Shown here one piece after another: positions 1 through 8,230 of a stretch of DNA of 64,000 nucleotides. Origin of the DNA: Paenibacillus sp. E222 (GTDB lineage Bacteria; Bacillota; Bacilli; Paenibacillales; Paenibacillaceae); NCBI RefSeq assembly GCF_013401555.1, contig NZ_CP058552.1, positions 3,658,001 through 3,722,000 of the forward strand, in the 5' to 3' direction. Under the pieces are notes generated by a model that was not told the DNA's origin, made no database searches, and was given only the letters and a program-made list of their open reading frames with translations. The first letter of the stretch is position 1. Each line of letters begins with the position of its first letter. A program made the position numbers and the translations under genes.

Positions 1-476
1 GTGTAGATCTTACGCAAGGGGATTATGGGGAAATAGATTTCAATTACGCTCGGTTCGAAGAAGTGAAACTCAGCGGTAGCCACATGGAGGAGACGAGCCT
101 ACTGGGAACTCGGTTTATGCGGTGCCAGTGTGATCATGTCAACTTTGGAGAGACGCTTTTGTATGATGCGGACTTTCGAGGGTGTGATCTGAGCAAGGCA
201 AGATTCGATGGTGCTTTGGGTGGCCGCGATACCTTCGTCGATACACATGGACTGTTCTACGGTATGAACGGTGTCCAGTTTCAGGGAGCCAATCTGAATC
301 ATGCAAGCTTTCGATATGCGAAAATTGCGGGTGACTTTACAGGTGCACAGCTGGAGCAGGTAGATTTCACCGGGGCTGATCTGGCAGGAAGCCAGATGCT
401 TGTACAAGATCGATTTCGGGTGCAGTTAACTGCTGAACAGCGCGCTGCTATTGAATGGGTGGAGAAGGATTCATGA
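1..476 (+). CDS. Pentapeptide-repeat protein, 5' end outside the window
   Basis: The frame is open from base 3 with no stop before the GTG at 63, and the translation upstream of that GTG (DFNYARFEEVKLSG) keeps the same pattern, so the true start lies left of the window. The protein shows repeated A(D/N)LxxAxF-type pentapeptides (for example GANLNHASFRYAKI and GADLAGSQM), which are known to fold as a right-handed quadrilateral beta-helix. It ends at TGA 474-476, overlapping the next start by four bases (ATGA), so it is translationally coupled to the spike operon. Pentapeptide proteins often sit beside VgrG/PAAR-like genes as accessory or adaptor proteins; its exact role here is inference. Confidence 0.85.
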   Translation, partial: VDLTQGDYGEIDFNYARFEEVKLSGSHMEETSLLGTRFMRCQCDHVNFGETLLYDADFRGCDLSKARFDGALGGRDTFVDTHGLFYGMNGVQFQGANLNHASFRYAKIAGDFTGAQLEQVDFTGADLAGSQMLVQDRFRVQLTAEQRAAIEWVEKDS

Positions 477-1000
477 GTGAAACAAATTACTACGTGATCG
501 AACATGACAGACAGCTTTCTTCCAACGGAGCCAGCCTTCAATGGCCAGAGAGAATGCTTCAAGGTTATGACTATGCTGCTGAAGAGGAAATCGTTTATGT
601 GAAGAGTGGTCAACCCTTTTACTCTTCCAGTATCCTTGCGCAATATCCTTTGCTGCTGCTCAGTGATGAGTTATCCAAGCTCATCATGAAGCTTGCACCT
701 GAGATTACTTCTAAAAGAGTTGTGGTGATGAACCTGGAACAGTATAACCAGTCATTCTATCACTGGATGGATCTGCCGAAGGCGACGTGTATCGCGCCTG
801 ATCAAGCCTTGATCCAGAGTGGGCAGGTTATGAGCATAATGGCTGATCTCAGCGGCCTTGAACAAGAACCTGCATTCCTCATTCCGTATTATCGGACTCA
901 GTTGGTGATTGTTCGTCTTGAATTGGCAGAACGTCTACTGCGGGCAGGTATATATGGTTTGAACGTCAGACCGATTCAGATCACAGAAGGAGACATGTAG
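473..1000 (+). CDS. Uncharacterised protein of the spike operon
   Basis: This encodes 175 aa from ATG 473, which overlaps the previous stop and has GGAGAAGG just upstream; an in-frame ATG at 455 lies inside the preceding gene and lacks such a site. I do not recognise a family with confidence. The sequence is soluble, begins MSETNYYVIEHDRQL and has no membrane segment, signal peptide or catalytic signature that I can see. It has some feel of DUF1629-type immunity or adaptor proteins, but that is weak. Its position between a pentapeptide protein and the PAAR-like tip, with overlapping or abutting junctions, suggests a chaperone or adaptor that loads the spike effector. Confidence 0.75.
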   Translation: MSETNYYVIEHDRQLSSNGASLQWPERMLQGYDYAAEEEIVYVKSGQPFYSSSILAQYPLLLLSDELSKLIMKLAPEITSKRVVVMNLEQYNQSFYHWMDLPKATCIAPDQALIQSGQVMSIMADLSGLEQEPAFLIPYYRTQLVIVRLELAERLLRAGIYGLNVRPIQITEGDM

Positions 1001-1663
1001 ATGGGAGTTACAGATACAATCTTAACGAAGGATACGCTAAACAAGCTGCTTTCCTCCCCCTGGAGGAGTGAAGATACATATGTAACGGCAGGAGCCTATA
1101 TGCATTGTACGTTTGGAACCCATGAGGAGGTACTGAACAAGCTGGAGCCCAATGGGGTGTACATAAACGGTAGCCCGATGCTAACGGTCGAGGATTGTGC
1201 CACGTCCACTTCTGAGCCAGGGACGATTCACGGTATACCTTATACAAAAATGGGACAGGAAATCGACGGGAACTTATACTCCTTCGGGTATTGCCGGAGT
1301 GAGCTGCATCCGATGAAGTTAGCTGAACGTGTCGCAGGACCCAAATCGGATCCTTCGTACATTATTGACCCCGATCCAACAGAACCAACATGTGGACAGG
1401 CTATCTACCCTTGTGCCCCTGGAATTATGCCCACCGCCTCGGCTTCTGCTCAAAGCACATTGATGTCAAAGCCTTCGTTAAGTGCACTGATCGAGGCATT
1501 GGCAGGGGCAAAGCCCCAGTGGACCAATGGAAGTCCCAATGTGTCCATTCAGGGAGTACCGGCCCTGACCAGTAAGTCCTGCCTGTTCTGTACGTGTGGA
1601 GGACAGATACGCTTGTTAACCAATGGCATGGATCCGGCTCCTCCGGAGTTTGCTGTAAGGTAA
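1001..1663 (+). CDS. DUF4280 PAAR-like spike-tip protein
   Basis: The start ATG abuts the upstream stop (998-1000) and has AAGGAG eight bases before it. The 220-aa product begins its domain with YVTAGAYMHCTFGTHEEVLN and contains VYINGSPMLTVEDC and a C-terminal CLFCTCGGQIRLLTNG. These are hallmarks of DUF4280 (PF14107), a PAAR-like family thought to sharpen the tip of a VgrG-like trimer. Several conserved Cys and His residues could bind a metal as in PAAR cones. It lies directly upstream of the VgrG-like spike gene with a 28-bp gap, so the two products most likely assemble together. The family call is strong; secretion by a contractile apparatus in this Gram-positive cell is inference. Confidence 0.9.
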   Translation: MGVTDTILTKDTLNKLLSSPWRSEDTYVTAGAYMHCTFGTHEEVLNKLEPNGVYINGSPMLTVEDCATSTSEPGTIHGIPYTKMGQEIDGNLYSFGYCRSELHPMKLAERVAGPKSDPSYIIDPDPTEPTCGQAIYPCAPGIMPTASASAQSTLMSKPSLSALIEALAGAKPQWTNGSPNVSIQGVPALTSKSCLFCTCGGQIRLLTNGMDPAPPEFAVR

Positions 1664-1691
1664 GGCTGGCATAACGGAGGAGGGTATCGAA

Positions 1692-4600
1692 ATGGATGTT
1701 AACTATCAGGGAGATGGATTTGAACTGCAGTGGCCCTACAAGATCAAGGACCTCCGCAGTTTCCGAATTGAGCGAGCTTTCAATGCACATACACGTTGTG
1801 TTTTTACAGCCCACATGAGCGAAGAGGAGGCAGAGCAATGCCTCCTCCAGAGTTCCTTTAACGACAGCCTCGTTCTGCAGAAGCCAACGGATGCCAGACC
1901 GGAGGGGTGGTTCGCCGGAGGAATTACCAAAGTCGATATACAGATGGAAGACGGTATCCCCCTTTTAGAAGTGGAGGCTTTATCACGTACATATATTATG
2001 GATATGAAGCCGCGGAGTCGCTCGTATCAGAACAAGCATCTGACCTATACCGATGCGATTCGGCAGCTGGTTCGGAATTATGCCTCAGGGGATGCCCAGA
2101 ATATGGCGACAAGTGACCAGGCTTCCATAGGTGCTTTGTTGGTACAGTACGAAGAAACGGATTGGAAATTTCTGAAGCGACTTGCTTCTAGAGTGGGGAC
2201 GGTCATTTTACCGGACGTATCCATGGATGCACCTCGTGTCTACTTTGGTGTCCCGGACTTATCCTGGGGTAAAGAGCTACATGTCCGGCGTTACAAGGCC
2301 ATGAAAGATCGAGCTGTCTATGAAGAGCTTCGAGCTAATGCTGAAGGCAAGGATGCCGAGCGGCTAGTGGAAGCCGATTTTGTTAACTACCGAGTAACCA
2401 GTGATCAGTATTGCCAAGTTGGCGATGATGTGTCATTTAAGAAACAAATGTGGGTGGTCTCCGAGTCCGTGATCAGCTACTCAGCAGGTTTATTACAGTA
2501 TGAATACTTGCTGGTAAAACGCCAGAGTTTGCGCCGAAAATCCCGCCGTAATGATAAACTCCAAGGGATGTCTTTGGAAGGACGCGTGATCAAACGCGCA
2601 AACAACATGGTGAAGGTGCATTTAGATATCGATGATGCACATGATCAGCAGGGAAATTGGTGGTTTCCTTATTCGGGAGAGGGCAACAATATCTTTCACT
2701 GTCTGCCGGATGAGGGGGCTCGCATTAAGGTCTATTTCCCCAGTGGCACAGAGAAAAAGGCGATGGCTATTAATTCGGTTCGTGGCGGCGGCGAGGAAAT
2801 GAAGAGCCGGACGGTGTTCCAGAAACCTTCCACAAAAGTATTCGAGATGCCTGGTGAGGCCAAAATGCAGCTGGGAGATGACGGGGTATTATTTGAGAAA
2901 GGGACCGTTAGCCTGCATCTGGATGGAGGAAATATCACGCTGAATGCCAGCGAGGATCTTCTCGTTGTAGCAGGAAATCAGATTGAAGCCGGCAGTGGGG
3001 GTGAAGAGGGAGTTCTCGAATCTCTTCGAATCCGTGCTGAGCAGGAAATTGTACTCCAGACGAATACGGACCAGTATGTTATCCTGAACGGTAACCGGAT
3101 GGGGATTCAGAGTGCCAAGGTTGACTTCCAGAAGATCGAAGTGGACTTTGTGGATCTTCTAACCGAAGAAGAGCTGGAAGAGTTGTATCTAGATAAGCTC
3201 GCTCAAGGAGAAATTGCGAAACAAGAGATCGATCTATCGCTCCAACTCAAGGCTGCAGTTCAGCTAACGAATGGGCAGCGAGCGGATATTCGTAATCAAG
3301 TAGCCGAGAAGGCTAAGAGTGATCCGGGAATGAAGGATCAAGCCAAGAACTGGCTGAGCACCATGTCTTCCAATGAACAAAAAACAATCTATCAACAAAA
3401 GTATATCAATCAGTCTGCTGCAGAGCCGGAAAAGAAAAGCAAAGCAGAAAAACAGGCCGAACTGGCAAGCCAGCAGAAGGTTTACGACCAGATGGACCAG
3501 GATCGAACGGCGATGTACGATTGGAAGCAGCAAGCCAAACAGGTGATGGATCAAGGGCAGCAAGCTGGCAAGTCATCAGAGGAAATCCGTGCAATGATGC
3601 CAGCTCCACCAGTGCTGAGCGGTCAAGGCTCCTCCCAACCGGCTGGATCGAGCGGAAAGCCAGGGATGATCCAGCAGTTCGTGGAAGCTACCGGAATCGG
3701 GGGCGTATTGGAAAAGATCAGTCCTTGGCTGGAACAGATGGAACTTGCCTATGGCATACCGCAAAAGCCCGACTACTTGAGCAAGCAAACCCAAAAAACG
3801 GTATACTTATCCCGATACACATTCGAAGAGCTTATTATTGGTCCCCAAGTATTGATTGCAGAATTCAACATCATATTCGGGGTAGTTGCAATTATAGCGG
3901 CGATACCAACAGGTGGAGGATCTCTGTACATGCTGGCTGTAGCCGATGCTGCGCTGGGCGTCTCCATGATTGTGGTCAACGCGGAGAAGCTGAATGATCT
4001 GAAAAACGGAAACGCCAATACGAATCCAACGTTTCTTGGAATGGATCAGGAATTGCTGGATAAGTTGGGTATTACGTTGATGGTTGTAAACCTGGCTATG
4101 CTGGCCAAGCATGGGTTAAATAAGGCAGCGGACAAGCTGGTGAATAGTAAGAACAGTTCAGCTCTAGGTGATACATGGGCAGCTTGGAAGCAGCAGATTC
4201 AACAAGATCCGGCGGCAGCTAGCGGTAAGACTGGACCGAAGACTGCTAAATCCAAGCCTTCCAGAGGGGCGTTGGGCGGTCCTGGTAAGAATAGGCCTTT
4301 CGATGAGTTTGATGACTTGCATCTATATGATGAGGCTAGTAAGGGACGGACCAGCACAATTCATAAGGTCGAACCTCCTCCTAAAACTGAGGGGACGGGT
4401 GATGGTAGAGACTGGTTTCCAACAAGACAAATCGATCCAGATGCTGAAGGTCATATCATTCAAAGGGTGTCAGAGTTAAAGAGTAGATTATCTAATGGAG
4501 CTTTGAATAAGAGTGGATCAAACTTTGCATATGCGGAAGTTGATATTTCAGGGATAAAAAAAGAATTCTATGCACACAGTCAAGTAGATGGACCACCGCC

Positions 4601-4916
4601 ACCACACCAAACTGAAATGAATTACGATGGTTTTTCATTCAAACCACAAGGTGAGATTAGATATCCAGCAGAAGATGCTCCTAATAGTATTGGTAAACTT
4701 ATACCGAGAAATGGTGATACGGAGCATAAAATTATAAATGATTTGGCAAATCAACTTGGTGAACCAAATCCAAATATAACAGGAAAAATAAAACTATTCA
4801 CAGAAAATGATACTTGCGCGAGCTGTAATAAAAATATTAGAGATTTTAAAAAGGATTATCCTGGTATTATAATTGAGATAATTCATAATGATGGAAATAA
4901 AATTCCTAAAAAATAA
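1692..4916 (+). CDS. VgrG-like spike protein with C-terminal deaminase-type toxin
   Basis: The 1074-aa effector starts at ATG 1692 behind GGAGGAGG. Residues 1-280 resemble the phage late-control D/gp27-like fold, and about 290-370 the gp5-like OB fold (LEGRVIKRANNMVKVHL, then DEGARIKVYFPSG). Residues 380-480 form a repetitive beta region, and 500-640 are charged and probably helical. A hydrophobic stretch lies near 718-765, then a pre-toxin linker at 774-890. The C-terminus carries D1009-T-E1011 and C1042-x2-C1045 spaced as in the zinc site of nucleic-acid deaminases, fitting the BURPS668_1122-like toxin family (PF14424); Asp replaces the usual zinc-ligand His. From about 4362 the DNA turns AT-rich, which suggests a swapped toxin tip. 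The next gene is its likely immunity partner. No sheath, tube or baseplate genes are in the window. Confidence 0.85.
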   Translation: MDVNYQGDGFELQWPYKIKDLRSFRIERAFNAHTRCVFTAHMSEEEAEQCLLQSSFNDSLVLQKPTDARPEGWFAGGITKVDIQMEDGIPLLEVEALSRTYIMDMKPRSRSYQNKHLTYTDAIRQLVRNYASGDAQNMATSDQASIGALLVQYEETDWKFLKRLASRVGTVILPDVSMDAPRVYFGVPDLSWGKELHVRRYKAMKDRAVYEELRANAEGKDAERLVEADFVNYRVTSDQYCQVGDDVSFKKQMWVVSESVISYSAGLLQYEYLLVKRQSLRRKSRRNDKLQGMSLEGRVIKRANNMVKVHLDIDDAHDQQGNWWFPYSGEGNNIFHCLPDEGARIKVYFPSGTEKKAMAINSVRGGGEEMKSRTVFQKPSTKVFEMPGEAKMQLGDDGVLFEKGTVSLHLDGGNITLNASEDLLVVAGNQIEAGSGGEEGVLESLRIRAEQEIVLQTNTDQYVILNGNRMGIQSAKVDFQKIEVDFVDLLTEEELEELYLDKLAQGEIAKQEIDLSLQLKAAVQLTNGQRADIRNQVAEKAKSDPGMKDQAKNWLSTMSSNEQKTIYQQKYINQSAAEPEKKSKAEKQAELASQQKVYDQMDQDRTAMYDWKQQAKQVMDQGQQAGKSSEEIRAMMPAPPVLSGQGSSQPAGSSGKPGMIQQFVEATGIGGVLEKISPWLEQMELAYGIPQKPDYLSKQTQKTVYLSRYTFEELIIGPQVLIAEFNIIFGVVAIIAAIPTGGGSLYMLAVADAALGVSMIVVNAEKLNDLKNGNANTNPTFLGMDQELLDKLGITLMVVNLAMLAKHGLNKAADKLVNSKNSSALGDTWAAWKQQIQQDPAAASGKTGPKTAKSKPSRGALGGPGKNRPFDEFDDLHLYDEASKGRTSTIHKVEPPPKTEGTGDGRDWFPTRQIDPDAEGHIIQRVSELKSRLSNGALNKSGSNFAYAEVDISGIKKEFYAHSQVDGPPPPHQTEMNYDGFSFKPQGEIRYPAEDAPNSIGKLIPRNGDTEHKIINDLANQLGEPNPNITGKIKLFTENDTCASCNKNIRDFKKDYPGIIIEIIHNDGNKIPKK
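4011..4361 (+). repeat. Pre-toxin segment, copy 1 of a 351-bp direct repeat
   Basis: This coding stretch (residues 774-890 of the spike protein) matches 6771-7121 almost base for base at a constant offset of 2760. It marks the junction where toxin tips can be exchanged by recombination. Confidence 0.95.
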
Positions 4917-4928
4917 GAGGTGTTTTTT

Positions 4929-5609
4929 ATGACATGGCAGTATCAGGATTTAATAGATGAATTCTATTTGGATGTAGAAAAGTACAAAAATGAATATTAT
5001 AGTCACGATGAAGCAATTAACATTACTTTCAATGAATTTTATTCTGAAAATATTGTTGATGAAATGGAAAGAGCGCTAATATATATTCTATATGCAGAGC
5101 TTTCATTGCAAAATCCAAGGATTTACAATAAAACAAAACAAGTTCTTTTACATGAATTAGAGTCAATAGATCTAAATAGAATTAGAAGTCAAATAATAGA
5201 TGGACAACTAAATCAAGAGCAATTTGAAGAAATATCAATTCGTAAAGATGAGGTAATAAAGAAGCTAAAACTGATGCCTATCGATTCGTGTAATCAGGCG
5301 AGATGGTACTATACGGAAATTAGGAATGCAGTTAGTAATTTCTATTTAGAGCTCGTTGCCCAGAATATGGATAGTGATGAGATCATAGATCAGGTGCTGT
5401 CAAGATATAAGAGGGGGTGCGATCGAACTCCTAGTGTAAAAATTACAGTGTATATTACTTTGGCTGAAATACTATTGAAGAATAATCAAACTATTTCTAA
5501 AGAAATTATTGATGAAATAAGTGGTTTTAAAATGGATTCAATTAATGAGGAACTTAGCTTAGATGAATTAACAGATTTATCAAGAGCCGTTAAGAATGTA
5601 TTAGAATAA
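4929..5609 (+). CDS. Immunity protein for the deaminase toxin, Imm3-like
   Basis: The 226-aa cytoplasmic protein starts at ATG 4929 with AAGAGG eight bases upstream; a GTG at 4920 overlaps that site and is unlikely. It is predicted all-alpha. The halves repeat each other: SHDEAIN, then IYILYAELSLQN, then LNQEQFEEISIRKDEVIKKL in the first half align in order with DSDEIID, VYITLAEILLKN and LSLDELTDLSRAVKNVL in the second. The sequence style (DEAI, then a helix, then xEx2L, then an L-x2-E-E tail) fits Imm3, a family found beside BURPS668_1122-type deaminases. It lies 12 bp after the toxin gene and has the same AT-rich composition, so the toxin tip and immunity gene probably arrived together. The family name is moderately sure, the immunity role likely. 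Confidence 0.75.
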   Translation: MTWQYQDLIDEFYLDVEKYKNEYYSHDEAINITFNEFYSENIVDEMERALIYILYAELSLQNPRIYNKTKQVLLHELESIDLNRIRSQIIDGQLNQEQFEEISIRKDEVIKKLKLMPIDSCNQARWYYTEIRNAVSNFYLELVAQNMDSDEIIDQVLSRYKRGCDRTPSVKITVYITLAEILLKNNQTISKEIIDEISGFKMDSINEELSLDELTDLSRAVKNVLE

Positions 5610-5645
5610 TATTCTGGTTCTGATAAAAACAATCTACTCACAATA

Positions 5646-5943
5646 TTACTAATATCACCATAATGTGAGCTAACCGACGTATTGTGGTTTCTTTTTTTTC
5701 GCCGCTCCATTCTAAAAAATATAATCATTTAAGTGGCGGCTTTTCAAAAACACCCCACCCAGTGCCGAATGAACCCATCATTCAACCAATAACACATATA
5801 ACCCATGTAATACCCGTATAAAGATTTCTCGATTTCGGTTGTACGCACATCAAATGCTTTAATTTTATAACCTAAATAACGCTATTCCGTTACGTTGAAC
5901 AGGTCGATTATGGTCAGATACCACCATGATTGACCTGTTTTTT
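5646..5943 (+). repeat. Degenerate 3'-flank repeat, copy 1, ending in a terminator
   Basis: This noncoding block shares ordered motifs with 8231-8477 and 10092-10260: GCGAGCTAACCG-like text, then CAGTGCCGAA(T/C)GA, then TGTACGC, then TCAAATGCTTTAA-like text. Copies 1 and 2 also share TTATGGTCAGATACCACCAT. Each copy follows an immunity gene, which suggests that toxin-immunity modules were duplicated together with their 3' flank. Confidence 0.75.
5898..5943 (+). terminator. Intrinsic terminator after the immunity gene
   Basis: A 17-bp stem with two G-U pairs (5898-5914 with 5923-5939) is followed by six T. It would end the spike-toxin-immunity transcript. The stretch 5944-6107 between it and the SUKH-3 reading frame shows no gene. 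Confidence 0.8.
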
Positions 5944-6143
5944 GTTATGTTCACTTTCGTGCTTTTTTTTCAAATTTACTCGCAACTGTAGATTACCCAG
6001 TAGCGTAGTGAGGAAGAGGTAGACAGAATCTAAAGGCTGTATACAATAAATATTAAATCTAGTAAGTTCAAGGCGATGTGTGAAAATTGTGAGCCAATGT
6101 ACAGTAGTTTTGTATCAATTATAAAAGATTAAGAGGGGTTTTC

Positions 6144-6602
6144 ATTGTATGCACCCAGGCAGTAACAAATATTCTTAGTGAAGCAGGTTGGTTTGCTGAA
6201 CGTGAAATAGAAATTAAGCATTACGTGGAATTTCTGAAGAATGATGATTACAATATTTTTGAAAGGGCCATACAATTTCTAAAAGAATATGGAGGATTGA
6301 AAATTCAATTCAAGAATCCTAGAAAACTGGATCAATATTTAATTTTGAATACTGATCCTGAACATGCAGGAGAATCTATTTTTCGTGAGCTCGCCGCGAG
6401 ATATGAACAACACTGTAATGAATCATTTGTAATTCTTGGAGAGATCGCCTCTATTGATATGACATGGTACATTGGTTCGTCAGGAAAATTCTATGGTGGC
6501 AATGATGATTTTCTTATTTGTTTAGGAGATAACTTTGATGAGGCATTATTTCATGTTGTTTCAGGTGCAAAACTTGATATGATAACTATAGATAGTGACT
6601 AA
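6144..6602 (+). CDS. SUKH-3 family immunity protein with a missing canonical start
   Basis: The reading frame is open from 6108 and its translation from 6144 gives TQAVTNILSEAGWFAERE followed by the FL-x-EYGGL, FR-ELAARYEQH, VILGEIAS, YIGSSGKFYGG and NFDEALFHVVSG blocks typical of SUKH-3 immunity proteins (PF14433). The AGW-x4-R motif before the first GTG (6225) shows that the domain starts well upstream of that codon. The only start-like codon at the right distance from the strong site AGAGGGG (6132-6138) is ATT at 6144. Either ATT is used, as in infC, or an ATG has mutated. No cognate toxin precedes it, so it is an orphan immunity gene that could protect against a neighbour's toxin. Confidence 0.75.
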   Translation: MVCTQAVTNILSEAGWFAEREIEIKHYVEFLKNDDYNIFERAIQFLKEYGGLKIQFKNPRKLDQYLILNTDPEHAGESIFRELAARYEQHCNESFVILGEIASIDMTWYIGSSGKFYGGNDDFLICLGDNFDEALFHVVSGAKLDMITIDSD

Positions 6603-6619
6603 TACACTATAACTTGTAA

Positions 6620-6660
6620 AACACATGTCATTCACCAAAAAAAAGACATGTGTTTTTTCT
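6620..6660 (+). terminator. Intrinsic terminator after the SUKH-3 gene
   Basis: ACACATGTC (6621-6629) pairs with GACATGTGT (6645-6653) and is followed by a T-rich run, placed shortly after the SUKH-3 stop. Confidence 0.85.
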
Positions 6661-6770
6661 TTCGTGAAAAGGATGTTATAACTGATGAAAAAAGTGGTGA
6701 ACTACTGTTCCTAAGTCGGAGATAATGCTGCACTGGTCGTCGTTTATACTAAGAAGTTGAACTTTAGAAG

Positions 6771-7121
6771 AACGCCAATACGAATCCAACGTTTCTGGGA
6801 ATGGATCAGGATTTGCTGGATAAGTTGGGTATTACGTTGATGGTTGTAAACCTGGCTATGCTGGCCAAGCATGGGTTAAATAAGGCAGCGGACAAGCTGG
6901 TGAACAGTAAGAACAGTTCGGCGCTCGGAGATACGTGGGCAGCCTGGAAGCAGCAGGTTCAACATGATCCGGCGGTAGCTAGCGGTAAGACTGGACCGAA
7001 GACTGCTAAATCCAAGCCTTCCAGAGGGGCGTTGGGCGGTCCTGGTAAGAATAGGCCTTTCGATGAGTTCGACGATACTCGCTTGTATGATGAGGCAAGT
7101 AAGGGACGGACCAGCACAATT
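6771..7121 (+). repeat. Pre-toxin segment, copy 2 of a 351-bp direct repeat
   Basis: Near-identical to 4011-4361. Homology begins abruptly at 6771, preceded by an in-frame TAG at 6765. A further short match (7122-7135 with 4387-4400) shows a 25-26 bp deletion relative to the main gene. Confidence 0.95.
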
Positions 7122-7682
7122 ACTGAGAGGACGGGTAAACATGATTTTATAACAGATCCAGTTGTAATGAAAAAGCACATCATCGTACCAGAAGATGGAT
7201 TTCAAGCATTCCTCGAGAGGAAATATATCGATATAAGAAAATCAGGTATTGGAGATATTTCCACAGTAGCCAAAAATACAGGATTGACAGAAGAACAGGT
7301 CTTGAAGATAAAGAAGCATTTGTTCTTAGACACAAAATAAATATCTGTTGGTGGTAAACCGTACGAAGAGTTATATTTTCAAGCGGATGCAGATATTGCA
7401 TATGCATGGCAGAAGGCTCAAAAGGGCGAATTGACAGAAGAGGAAAAAGAATGGTTTAGGGAGCTAGCAAATCATGAGATTAAAGAAAAGGAATTTATGG
7501 ATGGTGGGATGCCTTTAAGAGATCCGTCTACTTGGAACCACGAGGACGAGATATATGATATCGACATTAAAAAAAATGCACATGACAGAGCTAACATAAC
7601 AGATCCCAATCCACCTTCATTTCCAGGATACGATCAATCAAAAGAATTTAACAAACATTTTGATAAACACATAGATTATTAA
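6771..7682 (+). pseudogene. Orphan toxin tip cassette, interrupted by an in-frame stop
   Basis: The cassette reuses the spike's pre-toxin linker and then switches at about 7122 to a different C-terminal domain. The frame (6801 and 7431 share it) reads through to 7682 apart from a single TAA at 7338-7340, in the middle of the toxin domain (FLDT-K-stop-ISVGGKPYEELYF). The toxin domain has HLFLDT, a DADIAYAWQKAQKG segment, an ELANHEIKEKEFM stretch with an HExxE motif, and an AHDRA tail. I recognise the general layout from polymorphic toxins but not a named family. It has no N-terminal delivery domain, promoter or ribosome site, so it acts as a silent donor, and the stop would need to be repaired for activity. 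Its immunity gene follows at 7698. Confidence 0.8.
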
Positions 7683-7697
7683 CTAAGAGGTGAAAAA

Positions 7698-8189
7698 ATG
7701 TATCTAGATGAGGCTATAGTAAAAATCAATAATGTGAAATGGGATGTAGTAGGTACAAGCGTATCAAAAGAGGATGTTAAGTTAGCTCGAGAATTTTTAA
7801 GGAGATTGGCTCAATTTTTCAAGGAGCAAGCGATTAAACCGAGGCCACCTTTGTTTTCAAATATAGCTCAATTGCTTGGTGACAATGAGGAAGAAATAGT
7901 GATCTCAGACTATTGTAACGAAGAAGCTTCAAAGTTTTTAGGTAGAAGCATATATACAGGAAAAATATTTGAATATTATATCCAATTGGCTAATTATGCT
8001 GATAAGGATCCAAAATATGCTAAATATATAAATGTATATGAACCCCTAATTAAAATTATTGAAAGAGGAGGTTTATTTGATCTCCGACATCAGTCACTGG
8101 ATATACAAAATGTTGGACATATGCCATTAAGCGGATGGTTTGAAAAATTTGTAACAAAGGAACCGTTAGACATAGATAATCTGGTTTAA
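7698..8189 (+). CDS. Immunity-type protein for the orphan toxin cassette
   Basis: This 163-aa protein starts at ATG 7698 behind AAGAGGTG. It follows the orphan toxin cassette after 15 bp, the usual place of an immunity gene. It shares a pattern with the products at 9046-9498 and 9485-9994: an N-terminal A(I/V)-x2-I-x2-(I/V)-x-W block, a helix with FLRRLAQFF, and a C-terminal YEPLIKIIERGGLF followed by H-x-S/N-x-L. No signal peptide or membrane segment is visible, so it should act in the cytoplasm. I do not recognise a named Pfam immunity family. The three paralogues suggest a family that diversified against variants of one toxin. Confidence 0.75.
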   Translation: MYLDEAIVKINNVKWDVVGTSVSKEDVKLAREFLRRLAQFFKEQAIKPRPPLFSNIAQLLGDNEEEIVISDYCNEEASKFLGRSIYTGKIFEYYIQLANYADKDPKYAKYINVYEPLIKIIERGGLFDLRHQSLDIQNVGHMPLSGWFEKFVTKEPLDIDNLV

Positions 8190-8230
8190 ATATTTAAAGA
8201 GTCGAGTCTATCAATAACTCTTGCAAACAT

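Noticed and set aside
1001..4916. Complete type VI secretion or contractile system
   Set aside because: Only tip, spike and accessory genes are present; no sheath, tube, baseplate or ATPase genes in the window.
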